Of a DNA stretch of 64,000 nucleotides, positions 1 through 9,667 are shown piece after piece; within the stretch, counting starts at the first letter, position 1, and every line of letters starts with the position of its first letter. The notes beneath the pieces were generated by a model. That model was not told the origin of the DNA. It worked only from the letters and a program-made list of their open reading frames with translations, and did not search any database. The translations under genes and the position numbers were made by a program. Source of the DNA: Treponema sp. (GTDB lineage: Bacteria > Spirochaetota > Spirochaetia > Treponematales > Treponemataceae); NCBI GenBank assembly GCA_017940255.1, contig JAGAZB010000012.1, forward strand, positions 1 to 64,000, in the 5' to 3' direction.

Positions 1-354
1 GATGTAAATGAAATTTCTAGATTTATCAATAAGTTTGACATAGGTATTTACATTCTTGATAACAAAGATATAAATCACAAATATGCTCTGCCAAATAAAT
101 TTTTTGAATTTGTACAGGCAAGACTAGCAATTGTAGTCGGAGATTCATCTGAAATGAGGAATTATATAAATAAATATAATCTTGGAGTTTCAGCAAATAG
201 TAATAATCCAGAAGAATTAGCAAATGAAATATTAAAATTGTCAAAACAAGATATTATGCGATTTAAAATCAATTCAGATAAACATGCAGAAGTGTTGAGT
301 GCGAATAATAATGTTTTGCAGTTAAAGAAAATAGCAGAAGACATAACAAAATAA
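1..354 (+). CDS. Glycosyltransferase, C-terminal part (5' end outside window)
   Basis: The frame is open from the left edge to TAA at 352-354, giving 117 readable residues. The stretch LPNKFFEF followed by ARLAIVVGDSSEM looks like the nucleotide-sugar binding half of a GT-B fold glycosyltransferase (family 4 type), ahead of a helical tail. It would transfer a sugar from a nucleotide donor onto a surface-glycan intermediate at the cytoplasmic face of the inner membrane. It ends 15 bases before the UDP-GlcNAc epimerase gene and is probably in the same operon. The donor and acceptor cannot be read, and the N-terminal half is missing. Confidence 0.7.
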   Translation, partial: DVNEISRFINKFDIGIYILDNKDINHKYALPNKFFEFVQARLAIVVGDSSEMRNYINKYNLGVSANSNNPEELANEILKLSKQDIMRFKINSDKHAEVLSANNNVLQLKKIAEDITK

Positions 355-369
355 GAAGGAAATAATTGA

Positions 370-1455
370 ATGAAAATCATCACTGTAATTGGGGCTCGGC
401 CACAGTTTATTAAAGCTGCTGTATTAAGTCGTTATTTGCGTGATAATCCATCGCTTGGAATAAAAGAAACTCTTGTTCATACTGGACAACATTATGATGC
501 TAACATGAGTGAAGTGTTTTTTAAAGAAATGGATATTCCGCAGCCAGATGTAAACTTGCATCTGGGAAGCGGAACTCATGGTAAGATGACAGGTGCAATG
601 CTTGCTGGTATTGAAGAATTAATTTTGGAAAAGAAACCTGACGCGCTGCTTGTCTATGGTGATACAAACTCTACTCTTGCTGGTGCATTGGCAGCAAGTA
701 AATTGCTTGTTCCTGTAATTCACGTTGAAGCTGGATTACGCAGTTTTATGATGACTATGCCTGAGGAACAGAATCGTAGGCTTACAGATCATCTTTCTGC
801 ATATCTTTTTTGTCCAACTCAGACAGCAATTAAGAATCTTGCTATGGAAGGAATTGAAGATTGTGGTGATGATATAAAACCAACTGCTGATAATAAGCGA
901 GTATGCATGACTGGAGATATCATGTATGAGGCAAGTTTGTATTATCGAGCACATAATACCGTGAAAATTTCTGACAACGAAGAAGGTTGTATTCTTCTTA
1001 CTATACATAGGCAGGAAAATACAGATAACCCTGACAGATTGTCTTCTATTGTGAAAGCTATAAATGAGTTAACAAGTGAGCGTTTTATTTTTCCTGTACA
1101 TCCTCGTACAAAGAAAATTCTTGCTCAGAATGATTTACGATTCGGTTCCCATGTAAAACTTATTGAGCCTATTGGCTATTTTGAAATGATTGCTTATGAG
1201 GAAATTTGTAAATGTATTCTTACCGACAGTGGTGGAGTACAGAAAGAAGCATTTTTCTTTGAGAAGCCATGTATTACTATGCGCGATACGACTGAATGGG
1301 TGGAACTTGTAGAAAGTGGATGGAATACTCTGACAGGTGCTGATACACATAGTATTGTGCAGGCAGTGCAGAATGTAAAAAAGCCTAATATTCTGCCATC
1401 TCTTTATGGTAAAGGCGATTGTGCAAAGTTGATTTGCGAAGAATTGATAAAATAA
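370..1455 (+). CDS. wecB: UDP-N-acetylglucosamine 2-epimerase (non-hydrolysing)
   Basis: 361 residues, the normal length for the family. The enzyme interconverts UDP-GlcNAc and UDP-ManNAc in the cytoplasm, a precursor step for ManNAc-containing surface polysaccharides. Visible landmarks are GARPQFIKAA at residues 8-17, HTGQHYD, HVEAGLRS, PEEQNRRLTDHLS, TIHRQEN, VHPRT and TDSGGVQKEA, which together cover both Rossmann-like halves and the active-site cleft. An AGAAGGAA ribosome-binding site lies just upstream. The gene sits between glycosyltransferases. Its codon use is less AT-biased than that of the following genes, which suggests that the cluster is a mosaic. Confidence 0.93.
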   Translation: MKIITVIGARPQFIKAAVLSRYLRDNPSLGIKETLVHTGQHYDANMSEVFFKEMDIPQPDVNLHLGSGTHGKMTGAMLAGIEELILEKKPDALLVYGDTNSTLAGALAASKLLVPVIHVEAGLRSFMMTMPEEQNRRLTDHLSAYLFCPTQTAIKNLAMEGIEDCGDDIKPTADNKRVCMTGDIMYEASLYYRAHNTVKISDNEEGCILLTIHRQENTDNPDRLSSIVKAINELTSERFIFPVHPRTKKILAQNDLRFGSHVKLIEPIGYFEMIAYEEICKCILTDSGGVQKEAFFFEKPCITMRDTTEWVELVESGWNTLTGADTHSIVQAVQNVKKPNILPSLYGKGDCAKLICEELIK

Positions 1456-1481
1456 AAAGTTCCGTGGATGAATTGATTGAG

Positions 1482-2612
1482 ATGAAAGGATTATATATTT
1501 ATTACGATTTAAATTCACAAACAAAAGAAAGTGTGGGGATAATAAAAAAAGTTTATGCACAAAACAAATATTTTTCAGACGAATTTGGTGAAAAATGTGA
1601 TTTATTGAATCTTCCACTTTCTAAGAATCTATCTCGATTTCAGCGCTTTTTTTCATATCTTTTTTCTTCAAATACATTTGATTTATCTATTATTGAAAAC
1701 AGAAATTATGATTATGTTTATATAAGGCGCATTACACCAAACTGCAAATCTGTAATTAAAGTTCTTAAACTTTTACGAAAATATAACCCTAAATGTAAAA
1801 TTGTATATGAAATTCCTACATACCCTTATGATTTTGAGCATGATACATTTGCATTAAAAATGATTTTATTTATTGATAAAATTTACAGACGACAACTAAA
1901 TAAGTACATAAATAGAATTGTAACTCTTACAGATGATAAAGAAATTTTTAAATGTAAAACACTAAAAATAACAAATGGAGTAGATGTAAAAAATATTCCT
2001 ATAACTAAAAAGCAATTTTTTGATTCAAATCATATTAATTTAATTGCGGTTGCACAATTTTCATTCTGGCATGGTTATGAACGGGTAATAGAAGGATTAT
2101 ACGAATATTATAAGGGGAGTGGAACTGTGGATGTGAAATTACATCTTGTAGGTAATGGTTCAGAGATTATAAAGTATAAAAAAATGGTGGCTGATTACAA
2201 ATTAGAAAATCATGTAATATTTCACAATGCACTTTATGGAGAAAAACTTAATGAAGTTTTTGACACTTCAGATATTGCTATTTGTTCGCTTGCTTGTCAT
2301 AAAAAAAATATATATTTATCATCTGAATTGAAGAGTCGTGAGTATCTTTGCCGTGGACTGCCTATAATATCATCAACTAAAATAGATGTTATTCCTGACG
2401 ATTTTAAGTATGTGCTCCGAGTACCAGAAGATGATACTCCAATTGATATTAGTAAAATAATCGAATTTTCGCAGAGAATTTATGAAAGTTCCTCGGTAGG
2501 TAATTTCGAATCAAAAGAATACAAAGTAAAATCAGAAATTAGAAAATTTGCGGAACAAAATTGTGATATGAAAATTGCAATGAAGAGTGTCGTAAAATAT
2601 TTTAAAGAGTAA
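1482..2612 (+). CDS. Glycosyltransferase family 4 protein
   Basis: 376 residues from the ATG at 1482. A longer in-frame start at 1419 would overlap the epimerase gene by 37 bases, and its extra N-terminus does not look like a glycosyltransferase, whereas MKGLYIYYDLN starts the first beta strand. Landmarks are the acceptor-side region RRITPNCKSVIKVLKLLRKY, then AQFSFWHGYERVIEGLYEYY and HLVGNGSE in the C-terminal donor-binding domain, and SSELKSREYLCRGLPIISS. It is a cytoplasmic enzyme of surface-polysaccharide assembly. The sugar specificity is unknown. Confidence 0.82.
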   Translation: MKGLYIYYDLNSQTKESVGIIKKVYAQNKYFSDEFGEKCDLLNLPLSKNLSRFQRFFSYLFSSNTFDLSIIENRNYDYVYIRRITPNCKSVIKVLKLLRKYNPKCKIVYEIPTYPYDFEHDTFALKMILFIDKIYRRQLNKYINRIVTLTDDKEIFKCKTLKITNGVDVKNIPITKKQFFDSNHINLIAVAQFSFWHGYERVIEGLYEYYKGSGTVDVKLHLVGNGSEIIKYKKMVADYKLENHVIFHNALYGEKLNEVFDTSDIAICSLACHKKNIYLSSELKSREYLCRGLPIISSTKIDVIPDDFKYVLRVPEDDTPIDISKIIEFSQRIYESSSVGNFESKEYKVKSEIRKFAEQNCDMKIAMKSVVKYFKE

Positions 2613-2637
2613 TACACTGTCAAAATAAAGTTTTTTT

Positions 2638-3660
2638 ATGGAAAAGATTGAGAAAAAAAACATAGACCATATTTCTTTTGCTAGAGCTTGTTGTGCAATT
2701 GGAATTATAATATATCATTTTTTTTGCCATTCTAATAGTAACCTTAAGTTTTTATATGAGACTGCAAATATTTCTTGGGGAAGTCTGTTTGTAACAGTTT
2801 TCTTTTCAATATCTGGAGCTGTTCTTTATTATAATTATAGCGATATACATTCTCTTAAAATTTTTTATTTCAAAAGATGGAAATCAATTTTTCCTGCTTT
2901 TTATTTTTGTTGGTTCATTTTTTTTATAGAAAAAGTTGTAATTTATAGACAATTATTTTGGGGAGGAAATCCATTAAAATTTTTATTAACATTATTTGGA
3001 GTTGATGGATATTTTGGCTATTTAGGTCCAAATTATTATACTGTTGGAGAATGGTTTTTAGGTAGTATCATAATTTTATATGTATTATATCCATTAATAT
3101 GTTTTCTCTTTAATAAAAATATATTTATAATACTTGGATTTTTAGTACTTGGATATATTGGAGTATATGCAATAAATATATTTAAAGTACCATCTTTTAG
3201 AAATATAATCGTTTGTCTTGGAAGTTTTTATTTTGGAATGATATCTATAAAATATGCTAAAGTATTTTATAAAAATTATATTATTGGTATTTGCTCATTA
3301 ATAGTTTTTGTGTTTTTATGTCTAATAAAAGTTCCTTTAATCATTATTGGTCAATTACAAGGTTTTTTTCTATTCATCATTCTAAATCAACTTGGAGTTT
3401 TTATAATGCAAACTAAATTAAAATCAATTTTCAATCTAATTAGTACTAATAGTTTTTATGTTTTCCTATTTCAGCATATGGTTATTGTCCATATACTTTA
3501 TATAGTTAATCCAACAAATTTTTATTTTGTAATTCCATTATTAGTTCTTACAGTACTTGTAACTGTTCTTGTCTCCTTCTTTTATGGAAAATTTATCAAA
3601 TATATCTTAAGTTCAAAAATGTTTACTATAGTAGAAAAAAAACTTGGAACTAAAATCTAA
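2638..3660 (+). CDS. Acyltransferase family 3 membrane protein (OafA/YrhL-like)
   Basis: 340 residues with about ten hydrophobic segments. The N-terminal DHISFARACCAIGIIIYHFFCHS resembles the family's first membrane helix with its catalytic-type histidine, followed by FFSISGAVLYY and YFKRWKSIFPAFYF (an R-x-x-x-I/L-x-P type motif). Such proteins acetylate or succinylate sugar residues of surface glycans using acyl-CoA. The gene lies inside the polysaccharide cluster. No clear Shine-Dalgarno is seen before the start, only a T-rich stretch, so translation may depend on the upstream gene. It is very AT-rich. Confidence 0.78.
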   Translation: MEKIEKKNIDHISFARACCAIGIIIYHFFCHSNSNLKFLYETANISWGSLFVTVFFSISGAVLYYNYSDIHSLKIFYFKRWKSIFPAFYFCWFIFFIEKVVIYRQLFWGGNPLKFLLTLFGVDGYFGYLGPNYYTVGEWFLGSIIILYVLYPLICFLFNKNIFIILGFLVLGYIGVYAINIFKVPSFRNIIVCLGSFYFGMISIKYAKVFYKNYIIGICSLIVFVFLCLIKVPLIIIGQLQGFFLFIILNQLGVFIMQTKLKSIFNLISTNSFYVFLFQHMVIVHILYIVNPTNFYFVIPLLVLTVLVTVLVSFFYGKFIKYILSSKMFTIVEKKLGTKI

Positions 3661-3661
3661 A

Positions 3662-4702
3662 ATGAAAACGATAAATTCAATTACAATAAGAAAAGATGAT
3701 GTTATATCTATTCTTATTCTAGTATTTTTATGGATTCTTTTTGGTTTTAATACAAAGACAGCAGATAGTGAAAATTACAGATTCTTTTATGAAGCTCTTA
3801 AAGATACAAACTATGTCTTTGGTTTGGAACCTGGTTTTGCCTTATTTATGAGAGTATCGAATAAGTTGAAACTAAATTATACACAGTTTTTATGTTTATA
3901 TTCTTTTATAGGTTTATGCTTCTTTTGGAATTATATCAAAAGATATTCAAGAAATACTCCAATAGTAGTTTTTTTATATGGTTTGTTCCCATATTTTTTC
4001 CAGATAATTCAAATTCGTTTTTTTATGTCTTCAATGATTTCTCTATGGTCTTTTCATTTCTTAATAGAGAAGAAAAAAAAATATATTTTTAATTTTGTTT
4101 TATTCATATTTATAGCAACTTTATTTCATGTTACGGCAATTTTCTATTTATTAATGTTACTTACATTATTACCTTGGAATAAAATAATTAAATATGAAAT
4201 GATTATAATGATAATTTGCTTATTAATCCTTATTTTAGGTATTAGTATTGTTAGTCATTTTATTCCAAAAATCTTGATTTATGTTAACGGAGAAAAGCAT
4301 ACAAGATTTGCTACAAAACTCTTTTTTTTGTTTTTTTATTTTTCTTTATCATATATTATCATTTCATTAAAAAAACATAAACGAGAATACAATAGAAAAT
4401 TTGATGATTTTGCATGTAAGTCATTGGTTATAAGCATTATATATTATGTCTTTATTTGGTTTAGTATGGATTTTACACGCCCTCTAGAAACTGTATTTAT
4501 AAACTATTATTTACTTATAATTAATACATATCATTTTAAACAAAATATTTATTCACGCAAAAATGAATTATCTGTTAGTTTTGTTTATTCAATTCTTTTT
4601 TTAATAGGAACAATTTATATTTTGGTCTTTCTTTTTTCGGCTCATCAAGTATTTGGCATTTTTAATAATAATAATTTTATCCCTCAACTATTAGGTGCAT
4701 AA
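3662..4702 (+). CDS. EpsG family polysaccharide polymerase-like membrane protein
   Basis: 346 residues from the ATG at 3662, directly after the stop of the acyltransferase. An in-frame start at 3644 would lie inside the previous gene. The protein has about nine to ten membrane segments. The loop after the first segment (TADSENYRFFYEALKDT, then LEPGFALFMRV) matches the style of EpsG/Wzy-like proteins (D-x-x-x-Y ... E-P-x-F). These are thought to polymerise repeat units of exopolysaccharide or O-antigen at the periplasmic face. It is the only polymerase-like candidate in the visible part of the cluster. Confidence 0.75.
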   Translation: MKTINSITIRKDDVISILILVFLWILFGFNTKTADSENYRFFYEALKDTNYVFGLEPGFALFMRVSNKLKLNYTQFLCLYSFIGLCFFWNYIKRYSRNTPIVVFLYGLFPYFFQIIQIRFFMSSMISLWSFHFLIEKKKKYIFNFVLFIFIATLFHVTAIFYLLMLLTLLPWNKIIKYEMIIMIICLLILILGISIVSHFIPKILIYVNGEKHTRFATKLFFLFFYFSLSYIIISLKKHKREYNRKFDDFACKSLVISIIYYVFIWFSMDFTRPLETVFINYYLLIINTYHFKQNIYSRKNELSVSFVYSILFLIGTIYILVFLFSAHQVFGIFNNNNFIPQLLGA

Positions 4703-4704
4703 TT

Positions 4705-5901
4705 ATGAATGTAATCTTATTTTTAGAGCATAAGTTTTATTTTGATGAAAATGAAAAGATTTTGTATTCTCAAAAAGTCATTAATGATAAAATTCTTTCG
4801 CGTTATACAGAAGTTTTTGGTAAGGTAATTATTTGTGCAAGAAAAATGAATTCAAAAGATTCTAGTGCAATAAAAATTGAAAATAAGAATGTCAGCTTGT
4901 TGGGCTTGCCAGATTTTAGTTTTAAAAGATTAATAAAAAATCATAAACAAATTGAAAAGTTCATATTAGATAATTCAAAAGAATGTTCTGGATTTATAAT
5001 AAGAGCACCAAGTACTATTTCTTTTTTAGCTTACAATGTTGTAAAAAAACTGCATAAACCTATTATGACAGAGATGGTAATAAATCCAAATCATTTTTTC
5101 TTGTCTTCTGAAAACGATTCAGCAATTCGAAAATTTATTAATTGGGCCTGCAGACAGTATTCAATTTTACATACAAAAAGACTATGTAAAAAATCTAATG
5201 CTGTTTTATATGTAACAAAAGAATATTTGCAGCAATCATATAAATCTTATGACATGTTAAAAGGTGAAGATAAAAATCACTTTTCTGTAGCTTGCTCAGA
5301 TGTGATTCTAGAAAAAAGGCACTTTAATTCCATTCCATCGATTCATGAAGCAAGTGAATGTTTTTCAATTTGTCATATGGGGTGGATGAGTGGATATAAT
5401 AAAGGCCATATAATTGTTCTTGATATCTTGAAAAGGCTTTTAGATAACGGATATAACTGTAATTGTTTTTTCATAGGTGATGGACTTATGAAAGAAAACT
5501 TTGTTGATTATGCTGCAAAATTAGGAATCGCTGATAATGTACATTTTATTGGCCAATTAAATTCATTCGATGAGATTCAAGCAGTATTTAGCAAATCACA
5601 TCTTTTTTTATTTCCAAGTGTTAACGAAGGGTTGCCAAGGGTCTTAATTGAAGCTATGGCAAATTCTCTACCATGTATAGCTTATAGAACAGATGGTATT
5701 CCTGAATTGATTGAAGCTGATTATCTTGCTGAAATTGGTGATACGGAAAAATTGTATAATTTAGTTATAGAATTATACGAAGATGAATCGCGTAGAAAAA
5801 AAGTATCCGCTGATAATTATATGAAGGCAAGAGAATATGAAGATTCTGTATTAAATCCTATTAGACAGAATTTTTACCGCAGATTCAAAACTTTATTCTA
5901 A
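4705..5901 (+). CDS. Glycosyltransferase family 4 protein
   Basis: 398 residues, starting 2 bases after the previous stop. The C-terminal domain is typical GT4: HMGWMSGYNKGHIIVLDIL, FFIGDGLMKENFVDYAAKLG, VHFIGQL, and the donor-binding signature FPSVNEGLPRVLIEAMA with its E-x(7)-E spacing, followed by ELIEADYLAEIGD. It is a cytoplasmic glycosyltransferase of the surface-glycan pathway. The N-terminal acceptor domain is divergent, so the acceptor is not predictable. Confidence 0.88.
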   Translation: MNVILFLEHKFYFDENEKILYSQKVINDKILSRYTEVFGKVIICARKMNSKDSSAIKIENKNVSLLGLPDFSFKRLIKNHKQIEKFILDNSKECSGFIIRAPSTISFLAYNVVKKLHKPIMTEMVINPNHFFLSSENDSAIRKFINWACRQYSILHTKRLCKKSNAVLYVTKEYLQQSYKSYDMLKGEDKNHFSVACSDVILEKRHFNSIPSIHEASECFSICHMGWMSGYNKGHIIVLDILKRLLDNGYNCNCFFIGDGLMKENFVDYAAKLGIADNVHFIGQLNSFDEIQAVFSKSHLFLFPSVNEGLPRVLIEAMANSLPCIAYRTDGIPELIEADYLAEIGDTEKLYNLVIELYEDESRRKKVSADNYMKAREYEDSVLNPIRQNFYRRFKTLF

Positions 5902-5922
5902 TTCATTTAAATTGATTAATAT

Positions 5923-6804
5923 ATGAAAATTGCGAGTATAATAGTTTCTTACAATCCGGATGAGGAGAATTTTACTAAAGTTGTTAATAGTCTTATAGAC
6001 CAATTAGATTTTGTTTTAATCATAGATAATGGTTCGCAAAATTTAGCTTTCATACAATCCTTTTCAAGATTTTCAAATTTGAAAGTATTAGCACTAAACA
6101 AAAACTTTGGTATTGCGAAAGCTACAAATGAAGGTTTTAATGAAATTATTGATAAAAACTATGATTTTTGTCTATTAAGTGATCAAGATACTATTTATCC
6201 AATGGATTATATAGATATATTCAGGAACTATGTTTGTAATAATTCAATAAAAGATGTTGCTGTATTTGCTCCAGTATTTTATGATATTTTATCCTCAGAA
6301 TTCAAGCCTGTATATGTTGTAAAAAATCATAGAGTAAAGAAAATTTCTGTACCTAAGTGCCCTTCGTATGTATTTCAAGCAATAGCTTCAGGTCTTATCA
6401 TTGATTTGAAAAAAATTCAAGAAATTGGAGAAATGAATGAGGATTTATTCATAGATTATGTTGATTTTGAATGGTGTTGGAGGGTTAATAAAGCGGGATT
6501 TAAAATTTTATGTTTACCACAATTGAAAATACAACATCATTTGGGAGATGGAAGTGTTTCTGTAGGAAAAAAGAAAATTTCAGAGCATAGTTCAATTCGC
6601 TATTATTATATAACACGTAATACATTTTATCTTTCTTTGTATACACCATATCTCGGCCATTTGATGAAATTGCAATTATTTATAAAAGCCGTTTTATATC
6701 CGCTGGGATATTCAATTTTATGTAAACCACGTTTAAGAAATGCGAAATATACCTTAAAAGGTATGTTTGATGGCATTTTTAAAAGACTAGGAAAATTATG
6801 TTAA
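5923..6804 (+). CDS. Glycosyltransferase family 2 protein (rhamnosyltransferase-like)
   Basis: 293 residues. GT-A fold signs are ASIIVSYNPDEENFTKVVNSL at the N-terminus, IDNGSQN, NKNFGIAKATNEGF, and LLSDQDT, which provides the DxD-type metal site near residue 85. FIDYVDFEWCWRVNKAGFKI is the ED-type acceptor-side motif. The order and spacing resemble dTDP-rhamnosyltransferases, though specificity is inferred only. The final codons overlap the next glycosyltransferase gene by 7 bases, which indicates translational coupling. Confidence 0.87.
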   Translation: MKIASIIVSYNPDEENFTKVVNSLIDQLDFVLIIDNGSQNLAFIQSFSRFSNLKVLALNKNFGIAKATNEGFNEIIDKNYDFCLLSDQDTIYPMDYIDIFRNYVCNNSIKDVAVFAPVFYDILSSEFKPVYVVKNHRVKKISVPKCPSYVFQAIASGLIIDLKKIQEIGEMNEDLFIDYVDFEWCWRVNKAGFKILCLPQLKIQHHLGDGSVSVGKKKISEHSSIRYYYITRNTFYLSLYTPYLGHLMKLQLFIKAVLYPLGYSILCKPRLRNAKYTLKGMFDGIFKRLGKLC

Positions 6805-7631
6805 CAGCAAGTATAGTTCTTTTTAATACTCCGCGTATTCAAATAAGTACAGTCATTAAAGCTGTAATAGAATCTACGATTGTTCATACTCTTTATATAA
6901 TTGATAATTCGCCTAATGATAAATGGCGTATTTTAGAGAATGAATATGCCTCTTGTGGAGTAGAAATAAGGTATATTCATAATGAAAATCTCGGCTATGG
7001 TGCGAGCCATAATATTGCGATACATGAAGCTATAGAAATTGGTAGTGATTATCATGTTGTTCTGAATCCAGATATAGAATTTGAAGAAGATGTATTAAGC
7101 TCGCTTGTAGCATACATGGATAATAACAAAGATGTTGTTTATATCCTTCCTAAAGTTATTTATCCTAATGGAGAATTACAGTATCTATGTAAGCTCTTAC
7201 CAACTCCTGCCGATCTTATTTTACGAAGATTTTTACCTGATTCTAACTGGAAGCAGAAAAAAGATGCACTGTATTCATTAAAACATTCCGGATATGACAA
7301 AATTATGAATCCACCATGCTTAAGTGGTTGCTTTATGTTTATGCGTGTTTCTACTTTAAGAGAGAATAATATCTTTTTTGATGAAAGGTATTTTATGTAT
7401 CTTGAAGATTTTGATTTAATGAGAAGATTACATCGAGTTGGAAAAACAATTTACTATCCAGAAGTTTCTATCATTCATAACCATGCAAAAGAAAGCTATA
7501 AAAATAGAAAAATGTTGAAGATTCATATCCAATCTGCTATCAAATATTTTAATAAATTTGGTTGGATATTTGATAAGGAAAGAAAAGAGATGAATAAAAA
7601 AATCTTGGATGAAATAAAAAACACATTATAA
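6798..7631 (+). CDS. Glycosyltransferase family 2 protein
   Basis: 277 residues, overlapping the upstream family 2 gene by 7 bases. Motifs are TASIVLFNTP, YIIDNSPND, HNENLGYGASHNIAI, VVLNPDIEFEEDVL (D-x-E metal site), PPCLSGCFMFMRVSTL and FMYLEDFDLMRRLHRVGKT. It is a cytoplasmic GT-A transferase, probably rhamnosyltransferase-like. It is the last gene of the polysaccharide cluster; an AT-rich inverted repeat (arms 7627-7635 and 7646-7654) lies at its stop codon and is not followed by a clear T-run. Confidence 0.88.
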   Translation: MLTASIVLFNTPRIQISTVIKAVIESTIVHTLYIIDNSPNDKWRILENEYASCGVEIRYIHNENLGYGASHNIAIHEAIEIGSDYHVVLNPDIEFEEDVLSSLVAYMDNNKDVVYILPKVIYPNGELQYLCKLLPTPADLILRRFLPDSNWKQKKDALYSLKHSGYDKIMNPPCLSGCFMFMRVSTLRENNIFFDERYFMYLEDFDLMRRLHRVGKTIYYPEVSIIHNHAKESYKNRKMLKIHIQSAIKYFNKFGWIFDKERKEMNKKILDEIKNTL

Positions 7632-7721
7632 TATTTTGAAAAAATAATATTATAGATACAAGCAATATAAAATTGAAATTAGGAGTGTTAATCGAGAAAA
7701 TCTGTTTGAGGTATAATAAAC

Positions 7722-9566
7722 ATGTGTGGAATTGTAGGTTATATTGGTAAAAAAAATGCAACCCAAGTACTAATAAATGCACTTAAAAAACTAGAATACC
7801 GTGGCTATGACAGTGCTGGTATTGCAGTTTTAGAGGGAGAGGACATTCTTGTCCGCAAGTGCAAGGGAGCGTTAAAGTTCCTTGAAGAAAAAATTGCAGA
7901 AGAAACAATAAATAGTTCTATGGGGATTGGTCATACCCGCTGGGCAACTCATGGTGAACCGAGTGATACAAATAGTCATCCTCATACAAACATGGATGGT
8001 ACAATTTCGATTGTTCATAATGGTATTATTGAAAACTATGCAGCACTAAAAGCAGATTTGCAGAATCAGGGTATAGTATTCAAATCCCAGACAGATACAG
8101 AAGTCATTGTTCATCTAATTGATAAGGAATATAAACAGGATAAAGATATTTTTCAGGCTGTAATAAGGACTCTTCATAAGCTTGAAGGTTCTTATGCTCT
8201 TGGTGTTCTCTGTAAGGATTATCCGGATAGAATTATCTGTGCAAGAAAAGAGAGTCCTCTTGTTGTAGGTCTAGGAAATGGCGAAAACTTTATTGCTTCT
8301 GATGTTCCGGCTCTCTTGGAACATACCCGCGACGTTTACTATCTTGGTGAAAAAGAAATTGCTGTTTTGTATACGGACCATGTTGCACTCTTTGATTTTG
8401 AAGGGAATAAGATTGTAAAAAAGCCTAGTCATGTAGAATGGGATATGGATGCTGCAGAGAAGGGCGGATATCCTCATTTTATGATTAAGGAAATAAATGA
8501 GCAGCCAAAAGCCTGCAAAGATACAATGCGACCTAGAATCATTAAGAATGGAAATGGTAAAGCAACTGACGTATATTTTGAAGAAAACAGCATTGATGAA
8601 AGTTGGAAAAAAACTGGGCGAGTTGTAATTACTGCCTGCGGTACAGCATACCATGCTGGCGTTGTTGCAAAATATGCCTTTGAAAAATTGGCTCGTATTA
8701 AGGTTGATGTAGATGTTGCATCTGAATTCCGCTACAGAGATCCGATTCTTGATAAAGATGATATTTTCATTGTAATTTCCCAGTCTGGAGAAACTGCAGA
8801 TACTTTAAGTGCTCTGCGTCTTGCAAAAAAAGAAGGGCTTAAAGTTATTGCAATTACCAACTGTGTAGGTTCAACTGTAAGCCGCGAAGCAGATGATGTA
8901 ATTTATACTATGGCAGGCCCTGAAATTGCAGTTGCATCTACAAAGGCTTATACAACTCAAGTTTTATGTCTTCTTTTACTTGCAATTAAAGCTGGGAAAT
9001 TACGTGGCACTCTTTCTGAAGATGAGGTTTCAAGACTTCTTACAGAACTTGAAGAAATTCCTGAAAAGATAGAACATATTTTAAATGAGCAGGAAGTTAT
9101 TCAGAAGTTCGCTAGCCAGCAGTTCAACAAATACAAAGTATTCTTTATTGGTCGTCAGTTTGATAGTGCAACTGCATTGGAAAGCGCATTAAAACTTAAA
9201 GAAGTATCTTATATGCATTCCGAAGCCTTTGCTGCAGGTGAGTTGAAGCACGGTCCAATTGCCTTGATTGATAACAAAACTCTAGTAGTAGCAATTGCCA
9301 GTGAGCCAAAACTCTACGAAAAAATCGGTTCAAATATGGTAGAAGTAAAAAGTCGTGGTGCAACAGTTCTTGTTATTACACCAGATAACAGCAGTGCTTT
9401 TGAAGGTAAAGCAGATGAAATATTTAAGATTCCTGAATGTGATTCAACTTTTGCCAGCTTGCTGACAATAATCCCAGCTCAACTCCTGGCCTACTACTGT
9501 GCCATCCAGCGTGGCTTTGATCCGGATAAACCTAGGAATTTGGCGAAATCTGTGACAGTTGAGTAA
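7722..9566 (+). CDS. glmS: Glutamine--fructose-6-phosphate aminotransferase (isomerising)
   Basis: 614 residues, full length. Cys2 of MCGIVGYIG is the N-terminal nucleophile of the glutaminase domain, after removal of Met1. GIGHTRWATHGEPS and NSHPH follow, then two SIS sugar-isomerase domains (ACGTAYHAG, SQSGETADT, GPEIAVASTKAYTTQ, HGPIALID) and a C-terminal KSVTVE. It makes glucosamine-6-phosphate, the first step to UDP-GlcNAc for peptidoglycan and for the adjacent glycan cluster. A GAGG ribosome-binding site lies at about 7709. The 90-base upstream gap is too short for, and shows no sign of, a glmS ribozyme. Confidence 0.97.
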   Translation: MCGIVGYIGKKNATQVLINALKKLEYRGYDSAGIAVLEGEDILVRKCKGALKFLEEKIAEETINSSMGIGHTRWATHGEPSDTNSHPHTNMDGTISIVHNGIIENYAALKADLQNQGIVFKSQTDTEVIVHLIDKEYKQDKDIFQAVIRTLHKLEGSYALGVLCKDYPDRIICARKESPLVVGLGNGENFIASDVPALLEHTRDVYYLGEKEIAVLYTDHVALFDFEGNKIVKKPSHVEWDMDAAEKGGYPHFMIKEINEQPKACKDTMRPRIIKNGNGKATDVYFEENSIDESWKKTGRVVITACGTAYHAGVVAKYAFEKLARIKVDVDVASEFRYRDPILDKDDIFIVISQSGETADTLSALRLAKKEGLKVIAITNCVGSTVSREADDVIYTMAGPEIAVASTKAYTTQVLCLLLLAIKAGKLRGTLSEDEVSRLLTELEEIPEKIEHILNEQEVIQKFASQQFNKYKVFFIGRQFDSATALESALKLKEVSYMHSEAFAAGELKHGPIALIDNKTLVVAIASEPKLYEKIGSNMVEVKSRGATVLVITPDNSSAFEGKADEIFKIPECDSTFASLLTIIPAQLLAYYCAIQRGFDPDKPRNLAKSVTVE

Positions 9567-9618
9567 TAGAATAAGTAATATATTTTTGTATAAAACTAAA
9601 TAGGTACCCTAAAAAAGA

Positions 9619-9654
9619 AGGCTCCATTGAAGTTTCAACGGAGCCTATTTTTTT
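9619..9654 (+). terminator. Rho-independent terminator after glmS
   Basis: AGGCTCC-A-TTGA pairs with TCAA-C-GGAGCCT around a four-base loop, with one A/C mismatch, and is followed by ATTTTTTT. A-runs upstream make it potentially bidirectional, so it could also end the minus-strand remnant on its right. Confidence 0.85.
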
Positions 9655-9667
9655 ACATAATTAATGA

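Noticed and set aside
1419..1481. Longer N-terminus for the second glycosyltransferase
   Set aside because: It would overlap wecB, and the extra residues are an out-of-frame reading of the epimerase end.
7632..7721. glmS ribozyme/riboswitch upstream of glmS
   Set aside because: The gap is only 90 bases, AT-rich, and shows none of the ribozyme's paired elements or the cleavage-site context.
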